From: Bradyrhizobium sp. CCGB01 | Lineage (GTDB): Bacteria > Pseudomonadota > Alphaproteobacteria > Rhizobiales > Xanthobacteraceae | Assembly (NCBI RefSeq): GCF_024199795.1 | Contig: NZ_JANADK010000001.1 | Span: 7,626,001 to 7,690,000, forward strand | DNA length: 64,000 nucleotides | Direction of reading: 5' to 3' | Shown: in pieces, positions 1 through 9,248 of the stretch | Layout of the letters: the number at the start of each line of letters is the position of its first letter | How positions within the stretch are numbered: the stretch's first letter is position 1 | Position numbers and translations under genes: made by a program | Notes under the pieces: model-generated | Database searches by the model: none | Told to the model about the DNA's origin: nothing | What the model saw: only the letters and a program-made list of their open reading frames with translations

Positions 1-2
1 AC

Positions 3-518
3 TGCCCGCTGACCGGCGAGCAGGCGATCGCGTTCGCGAAGGCGTGCAAGGACGCGCAACCGATGTTCCTGGAGGAGCCGGTCTGGCCGCCCGAGGATTT
101 TGCCGCGCTTGCAGAAGTTCGCAGCAAGGGCGGGCTCGGCGTCGCCGCCGGCGAGAATGCCTGCACCGAATATCAGTTCCGCCAGATGATGAAGGCGGGC
201 GCGGTGAGCCATGCCCAGCCATCGGTGATCAAGGTCGGCGGCATCACTGAATTTCTGAAGGTTGCGGCGCTGGCCGATCAGCTCGGCGTGAAGATCGTCC
301 CGCACTCCCCCTATTTCGGTCCGGGCCTTCTGGCAACGCTGCACCTGCTGGCGACACGCGACGACGGGCTGGTCGAAATGTTCTACCTCAAGCGCGAGGC
401 GTGCCTCTGGGGCGGGCGCGCCGATGTCGATGCCACCGGCCATGTCGCTGTGCCCACGGGCCCCGGACTTGGGTACGAGCCCGATCGCAGCGTGATGGAG
501 CGCTATCGCGTGGCGTAA
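3..518 (+). CDS. Mandelate racemase/muconate lactonizing enzyme family protein, C-terminal part
   Basis: This is the C-terminal 171 residues of an enolase-superfamily enzyme; the 5' end lies outside the window. The family abstracts a proton alpha to a carboxylate, usually to dehydrate sugar acids or racemise acids. The order LEEPVW, then AGEN, then PHSPYFGPG fits the last two metal/acid positions and the general-acid/base His of the mandelate racemase-type barrel. The metal ligands and Lys of the first half cannot be seen. The substrate cannot be assigned. A second member of the superfamily (tarD) occurs at 49.6 kb but is clearly a different enzyme. Confidence 0.85.
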   Translation, partial: CPLTGEQAIAFAKACKDAQPMFLEEPVWPPEDFAALAEVRSKGGLGVAAGENACTEYQFRQMMKAGAVSHAQPSVIKVGGITEFLKVAALADQLGVKIVPHSPYFGPGLLATLHLLATRDDGLVEMFYLKREACLWGGRADVDATGHVAVPTGPGLGYEPDRSVMERYRVA

Positions 519-527
519 TCGCCGCGC

Positions 528-884
528 TTATTTCTGCGCATCCTTCGGCGGCGGTGCGTCCTGCTTCTTCTTCAGATCCTCCGCGATCTTCGCCTGGGCA
601 GACTGGAGGTCACCGAGCGTCTTCTGAAGGCCGGCGACAACAGTCTTCAGCGCGTCGATCTGACGATTGGCCGCATCGAGCTTCTGCTGATGATCGAGCG
701 TCAGCTTGGTGATGGTCTTCTGGAGGAAGTCGACGTTACTCTGCAGGCAGCTCGTGCGCCGCTCCATGGTCTTCTCGACCGTGCAGATCTCGATGCCGGG
801 CACGTCCTGCGCGCGGACCGGTGGAGTCGCCAGCGTGGCGAGCAGCAACATCGCGAAACAAACGCCGGCGCTTCGAAGCAGCAT
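528..884 (-). CDS. Secreted coiled-coil hypothetical protein
   Basis: A 118-residue protein of unknown function. Residues 1-25 form a Sec signal peptide ending PVRAQ, so it should be periplasmic or outer-membrane associated. The remainder has two Cys (ICTVEKT and TSCLQ) that could form a disulfide, then a long heptad-like stretch (about residues 50-105) rich in Leu, Lys, Gln and Ala that predicts a coiled coil, ending in a Lys/Asp/Pro-rich tail. A GAGG ribosome site lies 7 nt before the ATG. It ends 9 nt from the end of the convergent enolase-family gene. No family is recognised. Confidence 0.75.
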   Translation of the reverse strand: MLLRSAGVCFAMLLLATLATPPVRAQDVPGIEICTVEKTMERRTSCLQSNVDFLQKTITKLTLDHQQKLDAANRQIDALKTVVAGLQKTLGDLQSAQAKIAEDLKKKQDAPPPKDAQK

Positions 885-1069
885 GCAGGTTCCTCGTCCA
901 ATCGATCACGGCAATGTGCGCTTTTTGCGCGCCGCACACCGACGCTACCACACTCGTACCGCATTCTCGCGTTGAGCTTGCAGTTGCTCCCTTGGACGGG
1001 GAGCGATGATCTGCACGCGGGGAGAATTGGGCACTCTCTTCGCGGCTTTGTTTAGGGGAGATTTTTGGA

Positions 1070-1294
1070 ATGGCAACGCGCGATAGACGACTGGCGGAAT
1101 TCGATGGCGCCGGAGAACCACCACCTGGCCTGCCGGTCGAGGTGCTGTGCGAGGACCATAGCGGAACGTACCAACTGCCCTTCGCGTGCCGCTATGTCGA
1201 AGGACGCTGGCAGAACCACGAGGCCGGCATCGCGGTGGAAGCCACCGTCATCGGGTGGCGTCGGCCACGGGTGAAGCAGTCGGGCGTGGCCTGA
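1070..1294 (+). CDS. Small hypothetical protein
   Basis: A 74-residue soluble protein with no signal peptide or membrane segment. A good ribosome site (GGGGAG, about 10 nt upstream) supports the ATG start. The sequence has one Cys in each of VLCEDH and FACRYV, two short hydrophobic strands and a basic tail, with the look of a small beta-rich domain. I do not recognise the family. The gene stands alone between a divergent secreted protein and a convergent glutathione S-transferase. Bases 1295-1551 downstream show no further gene. Confidence 0.55.
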   Translation: MATRDRRLAEFDGAGEPPPGLPVEVLCEDHSGTYQLPFACRYVEGRWQNHEAGIAVEATVIGWRRPRVKQSGVA

Positions 1295-1551
1295 TCACCC
1301 AGCCTTTGTCTCAAAATGCAACGAGGCCGCGCTCCGCCTTAACCTTCGGAACGCGGCCCGAACGAAACACGTCCGAATCAGCTGTGAGGCCGTGTCCACG
1401 CCTGTTCACGGCTAGATGTCGCAATGCGGGCGCACGCGCATACAATATCTGCGCAGCGCGTGAGCAAGCCTGAGCCGGCCACGGCGCCAAAAGTTAACGG
1501 CTTCAAAGACATGGCCGCCGGATGCGACGGCTAAAGCCGCGCTCCCAAAAC

Positions 1552-1576
1552 AGGCAGGGCGTCCCCTGGCCTGCCT
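1552..1576 (-). terminator. Candidate Rho-independent terminator of the glutathione S-transferase gene
   Basis: On the minus strand AGGCAGG and CCTGCCT form a 7-bp perfect stem with an 11-nt loop, followed by GTTTT. The stem overlaps the stop codon of the upstream gene by two bases. The T run is short, so efficiency is uncertain. Confidence 0.45.
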
Positions 1577-2231
1577 AATATTCGACCTCGAGCTCCTCGA
1601 TCTCGGCCGGCTCGTCCTTCGCAGCCGCGACCCAATCCTTCATCTCCGGCATGGCCATGATGGTATCGGCATAGGCCTTCAGGAGCGGCTCGAGCTTGAC
1701 GTCATAGGTGACGAAGCGCGTCACCACGGGGGCGTACATCGCATCCGCCATGGTGCGCCTCTCGCCGAACAGGAAGGGACCGCCGGACTTCTCCAGACAG
1801 TTGCGCCAGATGGACCACACGCGGTCAATGTCGGCCTGCGCACGCGACCAGATCTTGAAGCCGGGGAAGTGCCCCTTCAGATTGACCGGCAGCGACGCGC
1901 GTAGCGTGGTGAAGCCGGAATGGATTTCGCCGCAGATCGAGCGGCAATGCGCGCGCTGGACGCGGTCATCAGGCAACAGGCCGGCATCCGGCATCGCCTC
2001 GTTGAGATATTCGGCGATCGCCAGCGTATCCCAGACCACGGCGCCCTCGTGGCGCAGGCACGGCACCAGGATCGACGACGACAGCAGCAGGATCTCCGCA
2101 CGCGCCGACGCGTCGTCCGGCGCGGTCACGACCTCCTCGAAATCGAGCCCGGAAAACTTCGTCAGCAGCCAGCCGCGCAGCGACCAGGACGAATAGTTTT
2201 TGCTGCTGATGGTCAGTGTCGCCTTTGCCAT
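1575..2231 (-). CDS. Glutathione S-transferase family protein
   Basis: A 218-residue cytoplasmic enzyme of the glutathione S-transferase superfamily, which conjugates or reduces electrophiles with glutathione. The N-terminal thioredoxin-like domain (about 1-80) begins ISSKNYSSWSLRGW, where a Ser of the SSWS segment is the likely glutathione-activating residue. VPCLRHEG supplies the cis-Pro, and VVWDTLAIAEYL is the typical glutathione gamma-glutamyl contact and start of the linker. The C-terminal helical domain (about 90-218) contains GERRTMADAMYAPV, the conserved N-capping segment. A GAAGG ribosome site precedes the ATG. The next gene, phaZ, is divergent. The substrate is unknown. Confidence 0.9.
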   Translation of the reverse strand: MAKATLTISSKNYSSWSLRGWLLTKFSGLDFEEVVTAPDDASARAEILLLSSSILVPCLRHEGAVVWDTLAIAEYLNEAMPDAGLLPDDRVQRAHCRSICGEIHSGFTTLRASLPVNLKGHFPGFKIWSRAQADIDRVWSIWRNCLEKSGGPFLFGERRTMADAMYAPVVTRFVTYDVKLEPLLKAYADTIMAMPEMKDWVAAAKDEPAEIEELEVEY

Positions 2232-2400
2232 AGGGCCCTTCCCTCACGCCTGATCGCGGGCACCGCTCCGCCGCGCGGGCGTGCGCATTGCCTGTGCTTC
2301 CCGCGAAGAGAGCAGCAAGCGACGTGCCAATTCCGAGGGCGGCCTACCGCCCGCTTGGCGTCGATATTGCATAGCAGCAGGGGGCAACCGGGCTTTCAGT

Positions 2401-3624
2401 ATGATGTCGATGTATTATCAGGCCTATCAGAACCATATGGACCTGACGGCGCCGTGGCGGGCGGGAGCCTCGTCCGCGCTCAAATTCCTCAATCTGGTGC
2501 CGCAGGGCCTGTCGGATCAGGTCGTCGGCCGGCTCTCGGCCGCGCTGGAGCTGATCTCGCGCTCCACCCTCACGTACCACCGCCCGGCCTACGGCATCGA
2601 CAGCGTGATGGTGGGCAACCGCGAAGTCGGCGTCACCGAGGAGGTCGCCTACGCGACGCCGTTCGGCTCGCTGCTGCACTTCAGGAAGGACGGCGCGCCG
2701 GAGCAGCCGCGCATGCTGCTGGTGGCGCCGATGTCGGGCCATTTCGCCACGCTGCTGCGCGGCACCGTGAAAACGCTGCTCCAGGATCACGACGTCTACA
2801 TCACCGACTGGCACAATCCGCGCGACATTCCGCGCAGCGAGGGCCGTTTCGGGCTCGACGATTACACCGATCACCTCATCGATTTCCTCGGCCAATTGGG
2901 TCCGCGCCCGCATATGGTCGCGATCTGCCAGCCCTCGGTCTCGGCACTCGCCGCCGCCGCAATCATGTGCGAGGGCAATCACCCCTCGCGGCCCGCGACA
3001 CTCACGCTGATGGCAGGCCCGATCGACACGCGCATCCAGCCGACCAGGGTCAACGAGTTCGCCAAGAGCAGGCCGATCGACTGGTTCGAGCAGAACCTGA
3101 TCAACTACGTGCCGATGCAGTGCCGCGGCGCGCTCCGCAAGGTCTATCCCGGCTTCGTGCAGCTCACGGCGTTCGTCTCGATGAATCTCGAGCGCCACAT
3201 CAAGCAACACATGGATCTCGCCAACCATATCGCCAAGGGCGAGAAGGAGAAGGCCGCGACCATCAAGACCTTCTACGATGAATATTTTGCGGTGATGGAC
3301 CTGCCGGCGGAGTTCTATATCGAGACCGTGCGCGACGTGTTCCAGCAGCACCTCTTGCCGCAAGGCAAGCTGATGCACCGCGGCCGTCCCGTGAACACCA
3401 AGGCCGTCAGCCGCATGGGGCTGATGACGGTCGAAGGCGAGAAGGACGACATCTGCTCGATCGGCCAGACGCTCGCCGCGCAGGACCTCTGCACCGGCGT
3501 GCGCGCCTATCGCCGCGTCCACCACATGCAGGCCGGCGTCGGCCATTACGGCGTGTTCTCGGGCAAGCGCTGGAATAACGAGATCTATCCGCTGCTGCGG
3601 GATTTCGTGCACGTGAATTCGTAA
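2401..3624 (+). CDS. phaZ: Intracellular polyhydroxyalkanoate depolymerase
   Basis: PhaZ hydrolyses the amorphous polyhydroxybutyrate stored in cytoplasmic granules, releasing carbon during starvation. The 407-residue protein starts MMSMYYQAYQ, like other intracellular depolymerases of about 400-420 residues; an upstream in-frame codon at 2281 would add 40 residues that do not look conserved. The nucleophile motif is AICQPS with Cys176 in place of the usual lipase Ser, which is diagnostic of the intracellular PhaZ type. VAPMSGHF (about 109-116) fits the oxyanion region, and the C-terminal HMQAGVGHYGVFSGKRW holds the likely catalytic His. No signal peptide is present. No other pha gene is nearby. 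Confidence 0.92.
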   Translation: MMSMYYQAYQNHMDLTAPWRAGASSALKFLNLVPQGLSDQVVGRLSAALELISRSTLTYHRPAYGIDSVMVGNREVGVTEEVAYATPFGSLLHFRKDGAPEQPRMLLVAPMSGHFATLLRGTVKTLLQDHDVYITDWHNPRDIPRSEGRFGLDDYTDHLIDFLGQLGPRPHMVAICQPSVSALAAAAIMCEGNHPSRPATLTLMAGPIDTRIQPTRVNEFAKSRPIDWFEQNLINYVPMQCRGALRKVYPGFVQLTAFVSMNLERHIKQHMDLANHIAKGEKEKAATIKTFYDEYFAVMDLPAEFYIETVRDVFQQHLLPQGKLMHRGRPVNTKAVSRMGLMTVEGEKDDICSIGQTLAAQDLCTGVRAYRRVHHMQAGVGHYGVFSGKRWNNEIYPLLRDFVHVNS

Positions 3625-3665
3625 CCCGTCATCCCCTGGCCCGGAGATAGGGAAGCGGCACGCGC

Positions 3666-6600
3666 CTAATGCCCAGACTTGAGCAACTCTTTCGCTTCTT
3701 CGACTTCGGGAAGATTTCGCTCCGCATCGAATTCAGCGAGCAGGGGAGCGAGCACCTCGGATACCGCGCCCGCTCGGCCTTTTGCCTTGTGCAGGCGTGC
3801 AAGTCCCAGGGCGCTGCGCAACTCGAAAGTCTTCGCTTGTTGGTGTCGCGCGATCTCCAGTCCTTGCTTGAGAGCATTTTCGGCACTGGATTCCTCAGAA
3901 GGGTCATGACGCGACAAGAGCTCCCCGTATACGCGATGCAGCTCGGCATCGAGCCAATGCTGCCCGGATTGCCCCGTCCATGAGATCAATTCGCTCAAGA
4001 TTTCCAGCCCGTTTTCGAGTTGACCCGACTCTGCGTCCGCCAAGGCGACATGCATCCCCCAAAACGGTTCACAGAGATAGCAGTCATTCTCGTGCAGCAA
4101 GGTCCAGCCGCGACGCATTTCGCTCAGTCCGGCTATTCGGTCGCCGGCACGCCACTTGGCCAGGCCATTTAGATAGGTGCCGGCGGCCACATACAGCGGC
4201 ATCGTGTGATCGCGCGCGAGACCGAGCGCCAGGATCGTCTCTGTTTGCTGCAACATGCCTCCGCCTAGTCCGTCGAACACAGCTCGATGAACAAGCGCAT
4301 TGGCTCGGGAAAGCGCCCGTTTTTCTCCCGAAGCACTGACCGCTTCGGTCGCAAGCTGGCGTGCGCGAGCGATCTTGCCAAGTGGCCAAAGCACCAGGGC
4401 AAGAAACCTCATGATCACGAACGGCAGATCCAGCGCCGAAGCCCTGAACTTCGCGGGATCCGGCTCGGCGCCATAGATCTCCAGTGCATGCTCGAGATGC
4501 GTTCTCGCGTTCAAGTAGTCGCCCCCGAACCAGCAGGTAACCCCACCCGTCCAGTGTGCGACCACGGCGGCCACCGGCGAGTCCGGCCGTCGGTCCGCCG
4601 CGCTTTTGATGGCGTCCGCCAGTTCCCGCATCGGAGCGAGTTCGCCGTGTGTCAGACAGGCATTGAAGAGACCCGAATGGATCGGCGCAAGTTCAACCGG
4701 ATCATTGATGTCGGCCGCGAATTGCCGGGCGCGCGTCCATGCGGCTACGGTTTCGGGAGCGCTGTGCCCGAGGCTGCCCCGTAAGGCGCGGCCATACGCG
4801 ATTTGAAGATGCAGCCTATCCATCATCCGGTGGGGCTCATCGCGCAGTTCATCGGCCGTCGCAATCGCCTTGCCGAGATGTGCGATCGCCTCGGAATAAG
4901 CCGAGCGCTTCAGCGCCTGCTGACCCGCCTTGCGCCACCACTCGAGGGCGACTTCGCTCAGCCCCGCCTCAGTGAAGTGATGCGCCAGAACTTCCGGCTC
5001 GGTCTCGGCGACGACTGGAAACTTCTCGCGCAGGACATCGCCGATGCGCTTGTGAAGCACCTGCCGTTTGCTCTTGAGCAGGCCCTCATAGGCTGCTTCC
5101 TGAACGAGAGCGTGCCTGAAGCTGTAGTTTGCTTCGGGCGGAGCCCCGCGACGCACCAGTAGTTCCGCCTCTTCGAGTTGCGCTAGCGCGGAGCTCAGCG
5201 TCAGATCATCGCGTCCCGTCACATATCTGAGCAGCGCGTACGAAAAGTCGCGGCCGATGGCGGCGCCTATTTGCGCCACCTCCTTGACTGGAGCGAGCCG
5301 GTCGAGCCGTGCCATCAGCGAATCCTGCAGCGTCGCCGGAATAGCGAGCGGCGGGAGTGGACTATCGAGGCGATAGCGCCCGGGCTCTTCAACGAGCAAT
5401 CCGGACTCCAGCACCATCTTGGTCAGTTCCTCGACGAATAGCGGGATGCCATCCGTCTTGTCGATGATCTGCTTCATCATCTCGCGCGGCAGCTGGCGAC
5501 CAACGGTCACCTGCTCGACCAGCGCACGCGTATCCTGCCGGTCTAACCGATCGAGCCGCAACAGACTGACGTTGGCAAGGCCCGACCAGGAGGGCTCGAA
5601 CTCCGGCCGGGATGTCGTGAGCACGAGGATCGGCAGCCCCCTGATCCGATCGACCGCGAGATCGAACAGTTCAAGCGTCGTGGCATCGGCCCAATGCATA
5701 TCCTCGCAGACAATCAGCAGCGGCTGCTCTCGCGCCAACCCCTCGAGCTGGTCAAGGAGCGAGGCAAACGTCTGTCGCCGCTGCTGCGGCGGGCTCAAGC
5801 CAAGCGGGGGGCAATGGTCGCCGGTTGGAATCGACAGGAGTGCCGCGATGAGAAGCGTCGCTCGGGCGACCTGCTGTGTTCCGAGAGCCAGCATCGCCTC
5901 AAGCTTGTCCAGCTTTTGCCTCGGCGTGTCGTGCGAACGGATGCCGGCAGCGCGCTCGAGCTGCGCGACAAAGGGATGGAGCGCACTGTTGGTATGGTAG
6001 GGCGAACACTGATATCGCACCCGACGGTGCGCCCCCAACAAGGGGCTTTCGGACAGCGTTGCGACAAGACGCGACTTGCCGATGCCCGCTTCGCCAGAGA
6101 TCAAGACCATCTGGCCCTGCCCCTGCCATGCCAGCCGCTGGCGCGAGAGAATGAATTCGATCTCGTCCTTGCGCCCGACAAAGCCGATCGACCGCGCCGC
6201 GCGGACCGCCTCGAAGCGACTCTCGGATGCGATCGCTCCTTCGACCGCCCAGACTGCGATGGGTTCAGCTATTCCCTTGACCTCACGGCGGCCGAGGTTG
6301 CGAAAAGTGAAGAGATCACCAAGCAGCCGGCGCGTCGACGAAGCAACGACGACCGCCCCCGGTTCCGCCAGGCTCTGGAGCCGAGCGGCGAGGTTCGGTG
6401 TATCGCCGACGGTTGCGTGCTCCTCTGACGCATCTCCGCTGATGAGGTCGCCGACCACCACGAGCCCGGTCGCAATTGCGATCCGCAATTCAACCCGTTC
6501 GTCGGCGCCTGTTTTGAGTTGCCCAATCGCAGAGATGGTGTCGAAGCCCGCCCGCACTGCCCGCTCCGCATCGTCCTCGTGGGCGCGGGGATAGCCGAAA

Positions 6601-6994
6601 TAAACGAGTATTCCGTCACCCACGAACCTGGCTATCCTGCCGTCGTAAGCGGTAACGACTCTGGCGCAGGCGGCGCGGTACGCACGGATCACTTCCCACA
6701 TGTCCTCGGGATCGAGACGCGCCGAGAGCGCAGTCGAGCCGACCAGATCGCAAAACATGACGGTGAGGTGGCGCCGCTCGGCGTCATGAGGAGGCGCCGG
6801 CGATGCGATCGACGCGGCGGGATCGAGGTCGGCAATGGCACGCAGCATTTTGCGGCGATGGCCGAGCAGAACTCCGAGCTTGTCGAAGTCCTCGTCCATC
6901 AGCTCGGGAAGGACGCCCATGTCGATCCCATTTTGGGCAAAACGCTCTGCGTATTGCCCAAGCCCAGCTTCTCGAGCCACTCCGCAATCTGCAT
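3666..6994 (-). CDS. SAM / class III nucleotidyl cyclase / AAA ATPase / TPR signalling protein, apparent N-terminal frameshift
   Basis: A roughly 1,105-residue multidomain protein. Order: a SAM-like domain (first ~60 residues, QYAERFAQNGID...LGHRRKML); a class III cyclase catalytic domain (about 75-260) with metal motif FCDLVGST and FVGDGILVYFG; an AAA/STAND-like ATPase (about 280-600) with Walker A GEAGIGKS and Walker B LLIVCEDMHWAD; then a long TPR-like helical tail. No C-terminal DNA-binding domain is seen. It probably makes cAMP in response to an unknown signal. ATG at 6994-6992 encodes MQIAEWLEKLGLG, the normal start of this family as I recall it, but that frame breaks near 6956: one extra base would join it to QYAERF. 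In the uninterrupted frame the only upstream start is a GTG at 7004, giving an atypical MGANADCGVAREAG. Either a sequencing error or a real frameshift. Confidence 0.85.
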
Positions 6995-7230
6995 TGGCTC
7001 CCACCGATCGTGTGGTTGGCGGTTAGCAGAATCTTGGACCACGGCGCGCTCGGACAATATCCCAACGCTAACGCCATGGCACGTTTTCTCTGTTGCGCGA
7101 CAACTTAGGTTGCTCAGTACCGTACCTCTTCCAGGGAGGGACAGTGCTCGATGCGAACGACTGCGCTACTAGAAATCGTCTGCACGCAGTGTTGGACGAA
7201 GAGGTTGCGATGAGTCTCAGCTACGCACTT

Positions 7231-7827
7231 TCAGTCCTGAGCCGAATCCGGCACTGCGTGTGTGCCGACGTCATGACGCCATGCAGACGCCTCTCCGCGA
7301 GCACCGTTGTCCTCACTCCTGTCCACGGGCACTTCGTAGTTGCGCGCCATCGTACCCGCCGCAACTTGAAGCGAAGAGCCAACCGCCCAACAGCCGGCAA
7401 CAAAAACTATCAGGCCATTGGGCAGGTTTTGATCAAGGACAAGGATGCTGACGGACAGGGTTGCGGCAATCGCGGCGCCGAACGTTCCGGCCGCGCTCAT
7501 GATCTCGACGGCCTCGGACCCGTTGTATTCTTCCGAGGTACTCGAAATCGACTTCCGAGCGACAGAGCGAGACAAATCAATTCCGACATAATAGCTGAGG
7601 GCGCCGTAGAGCATCGTCAGCAGCACGATCCAGCCGCTTTCAAACAATCCGCCTTTCTGACGTAACAGGGTCGCCCCTACATAAAGACCGCAGGAGGCCC
7701 CAACGGCTGCGAGCCCAATTCTTTCAAGAAGATGGGCCGACTTGATAAGACTGGACCGGGCGATCCCAAGATTGCCGGCGTGCCTTGTTATGGAAAATGC
7801 GGCGGAGATTGCGTTGCTTATCTTCAT
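7231..7827 (-). CDS. Hypothetical membrane protein
   Basis: A 198-residue protein with several hydrophobic segments: around GLAAVGASCGLYVGATLL, WIVLLTMLYGALSYYVGI, AGTFGAAIAATLSVSILVL and LIVFVAGCWAVG. This suggests four inner-membrane helices with a short amphipathic N-terminus and a polar C-terminal tail of about 40 residues. An AAGGAG ribosome site 5 nt before the ATG strongly supports the start. No family is recognised. It lies alone, downstream of and divergent from nothing obvious, with a gap on each side. The 226 bases between its stop and the start of the cyclase gene show no convincing gene. Confidence 0.7.
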   Translation of the reverse strand: MKISNAISAAFSITRHAGNLGIARSSLIKSAHLLERIGLAAVGASCGLYVGATLLRQKGGLFESGWIVLLTMLYGALSYYVGIDLSRSVARKSISSTSEEYNGSEAVEIMSAAGTFGAAIAATLSVSILVLDQNLPNGLIVFVAGCWAVGSSLQVAAGTMARNYEVPVDRSEDNGARGEASAWRHDVGTHAVPDSAQD

Positions 7828-8297
7828 GGGGGCTCCTTCTAAATAAGTAGCAGCCTACCCGCCGACCCCGAGCTGCGTGGACGCGTTTCGCGATTCCCTC
7901 GATTCCAACTTCTGAAAAATCTGTGGTGAGTGATGGGGCTGGCTCGCTCGTGAACAGGACGAGAGCCAATCCAAAGCTGCGAGCACGCGGCTTCGCAGGC
8001 ATTGCAACTCACCCGTGTCTGTCAACTGGCTTCGGGTGCGGCAATTTCTTGCGGTAGTGATAGCTCGAAAAGAAAGTGTCGGAATATGAGACGGTTCACA
8101 TACCGTGGTTCTCAGTCCCTCCATCCAATCACAATTTCAGGACTAATCTGCATCGTAGCGTGCACGAGAGCACGGGAGCGGTGAAGCCGCAGCAATTCAT
8201 TTAGCAGGATCAAGCAAGGCAGCGCGGCTTTGGGAAAGACGCCGGCGCTGCGCGACACCTACAACACGGACATGCCGCTCGAGCCGGAGGCCTTGCC
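7828..8297. other. Intergenic region of about 470 bases without a supported gene
   Basis: Only short open frames lacking ribosome sites or family signals are present, and base composition is lower in GC than the flanks. It must hold the promoters of the membrane-protein gene (leftward) and the peroxidase gene (rightward). I see no RNA gene or clear repeat. Confidence 0.5.
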
Positions 8298-9224
8298 ATG
8301 TCCGAATTGCCCACCCCCGCGGCCACACCGGCGGCGATCGTCGACGCGCTGAAGGCGGTCGCAGGCAATCCGCCGAAGGTGCGTGCGAGCTTTGCCAAGG
8401 GCCGATGCGTGCGCGGCACCTATACTCCGTCCGACCGCGCGGCGGAGATCACGCGATCATTGAGCTTCACCAAGCCGTCGCGCGTGCTGGCGCGCTTCTC
8501 CGTCGGCGGCGGCAATCCCGGGGTAGCCGATACCAACAACCTCGTGCTGCGCGGCTTCAGCTTCAGGCTTGGCGACGACGATCATCGCTCGGACATCCTG
8601 GTGGAAAGCGCTCCGGTGCATTTCGCAAGGACGCTCGACCAGATGCTCGCCTTCCTGAAGGCGCGCATTCCCGGCGCGGACGGCAAGCCGGACGCAGAGA
8701 GGGTCAAGGCGTTCTCCGCAGCCAACCCCGAGACGCTGAATCAGGCGAAATACATCGCCGCACGCCGGCTGCCCGCAAGCTTTGCCGGCACGACCTATTG
8801 GGGCGTGCACGCCTTTCCCGCGACGAATGCGAAAGGCGAGACCCGCTTCATCAAGTTCAGGGTAGCGCCTGTCGGCGGCGACATCACGCTGAGCGAGGAC
8901 GAAGCCAGGGCGAAGTCCGCCGACTTCCTGCACGAGGATCTCGCTCGGCGGATCGCAGCCGGCGACGTCCGCCTCAACGTGATGGCCCTGCTCGACCGGC
9001 CAGGCGATCCCGTCATGGACGCGACCATGCGATGGCCGGACGAGGACAATCGCGAGGAGGTTCGGCTGGGCACGATCGTCATCACCAGTCTTGAGACCGA
9101 CGATGCCTGCGACGGGTCCATCTTCAATCCGGCCAATCTTGCCGACGGGATCGGCCATCCGCCTGACGAGATTTTTGCGGCGCGCCGCGCCGCCTACACC
9201 ATCTCGCTGGCGAAGCGGCGCTAG
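8298..9224 (+). CDS. Catalase-related (SrpA-type) haem peroxidase lacking the distal histidine
   Basis: A 308-residue member of the small catalase-fold family, which binds haem and usually shows organic peroxidase activity. The core RVLARFSVGGGNP (about 61-73) and LRGFSF fit the family. The C-terminal R296-x3-Y300 (ARRAAY) fits the proximal haem-ligating Tyr and its Arg. The segment that normally reads HAKG, with the catalytic distal His, here reads SFAKG with Phe32. The remaining protein is intact. Start chosen from GGAG 8 nt before the ATG; no signal peptide. It converges on an AraC regulator 24 nt downstream. Without the distal His, catalase activity is unlikely; a different haem reaction or sensing role is possible. 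Confidence 0.85.
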   Translation: MSELPTPAATPAAIVDALKAVAGNPPKVRASFAKGRCVRGTYTPSDRAAEITRSLSFTKPSRVLARFSVGGGNPGVADTNNLVLRGFSFRLGDDDHRSDILVESAPVHFARTLDQMLAFLKARIPGADGKPDAERVKAFSAANPETLNQAKYIAARRLPASFAGTTYWGVHAFPATNAKGETRFIKFRVAPVGGDITLSEDEARAKSADFLHEDLARRIAAGDVRLNVMALLDRPGDPVMDATMRWPDEDNREEVRLGTIVITSLETDDACDGSIFNPANLADGIGHPPDEIFAARRAAYTISLAKRR

Positions 9225-9248
9225 ATTTTTTTGCTGACGCGTTTTCCG

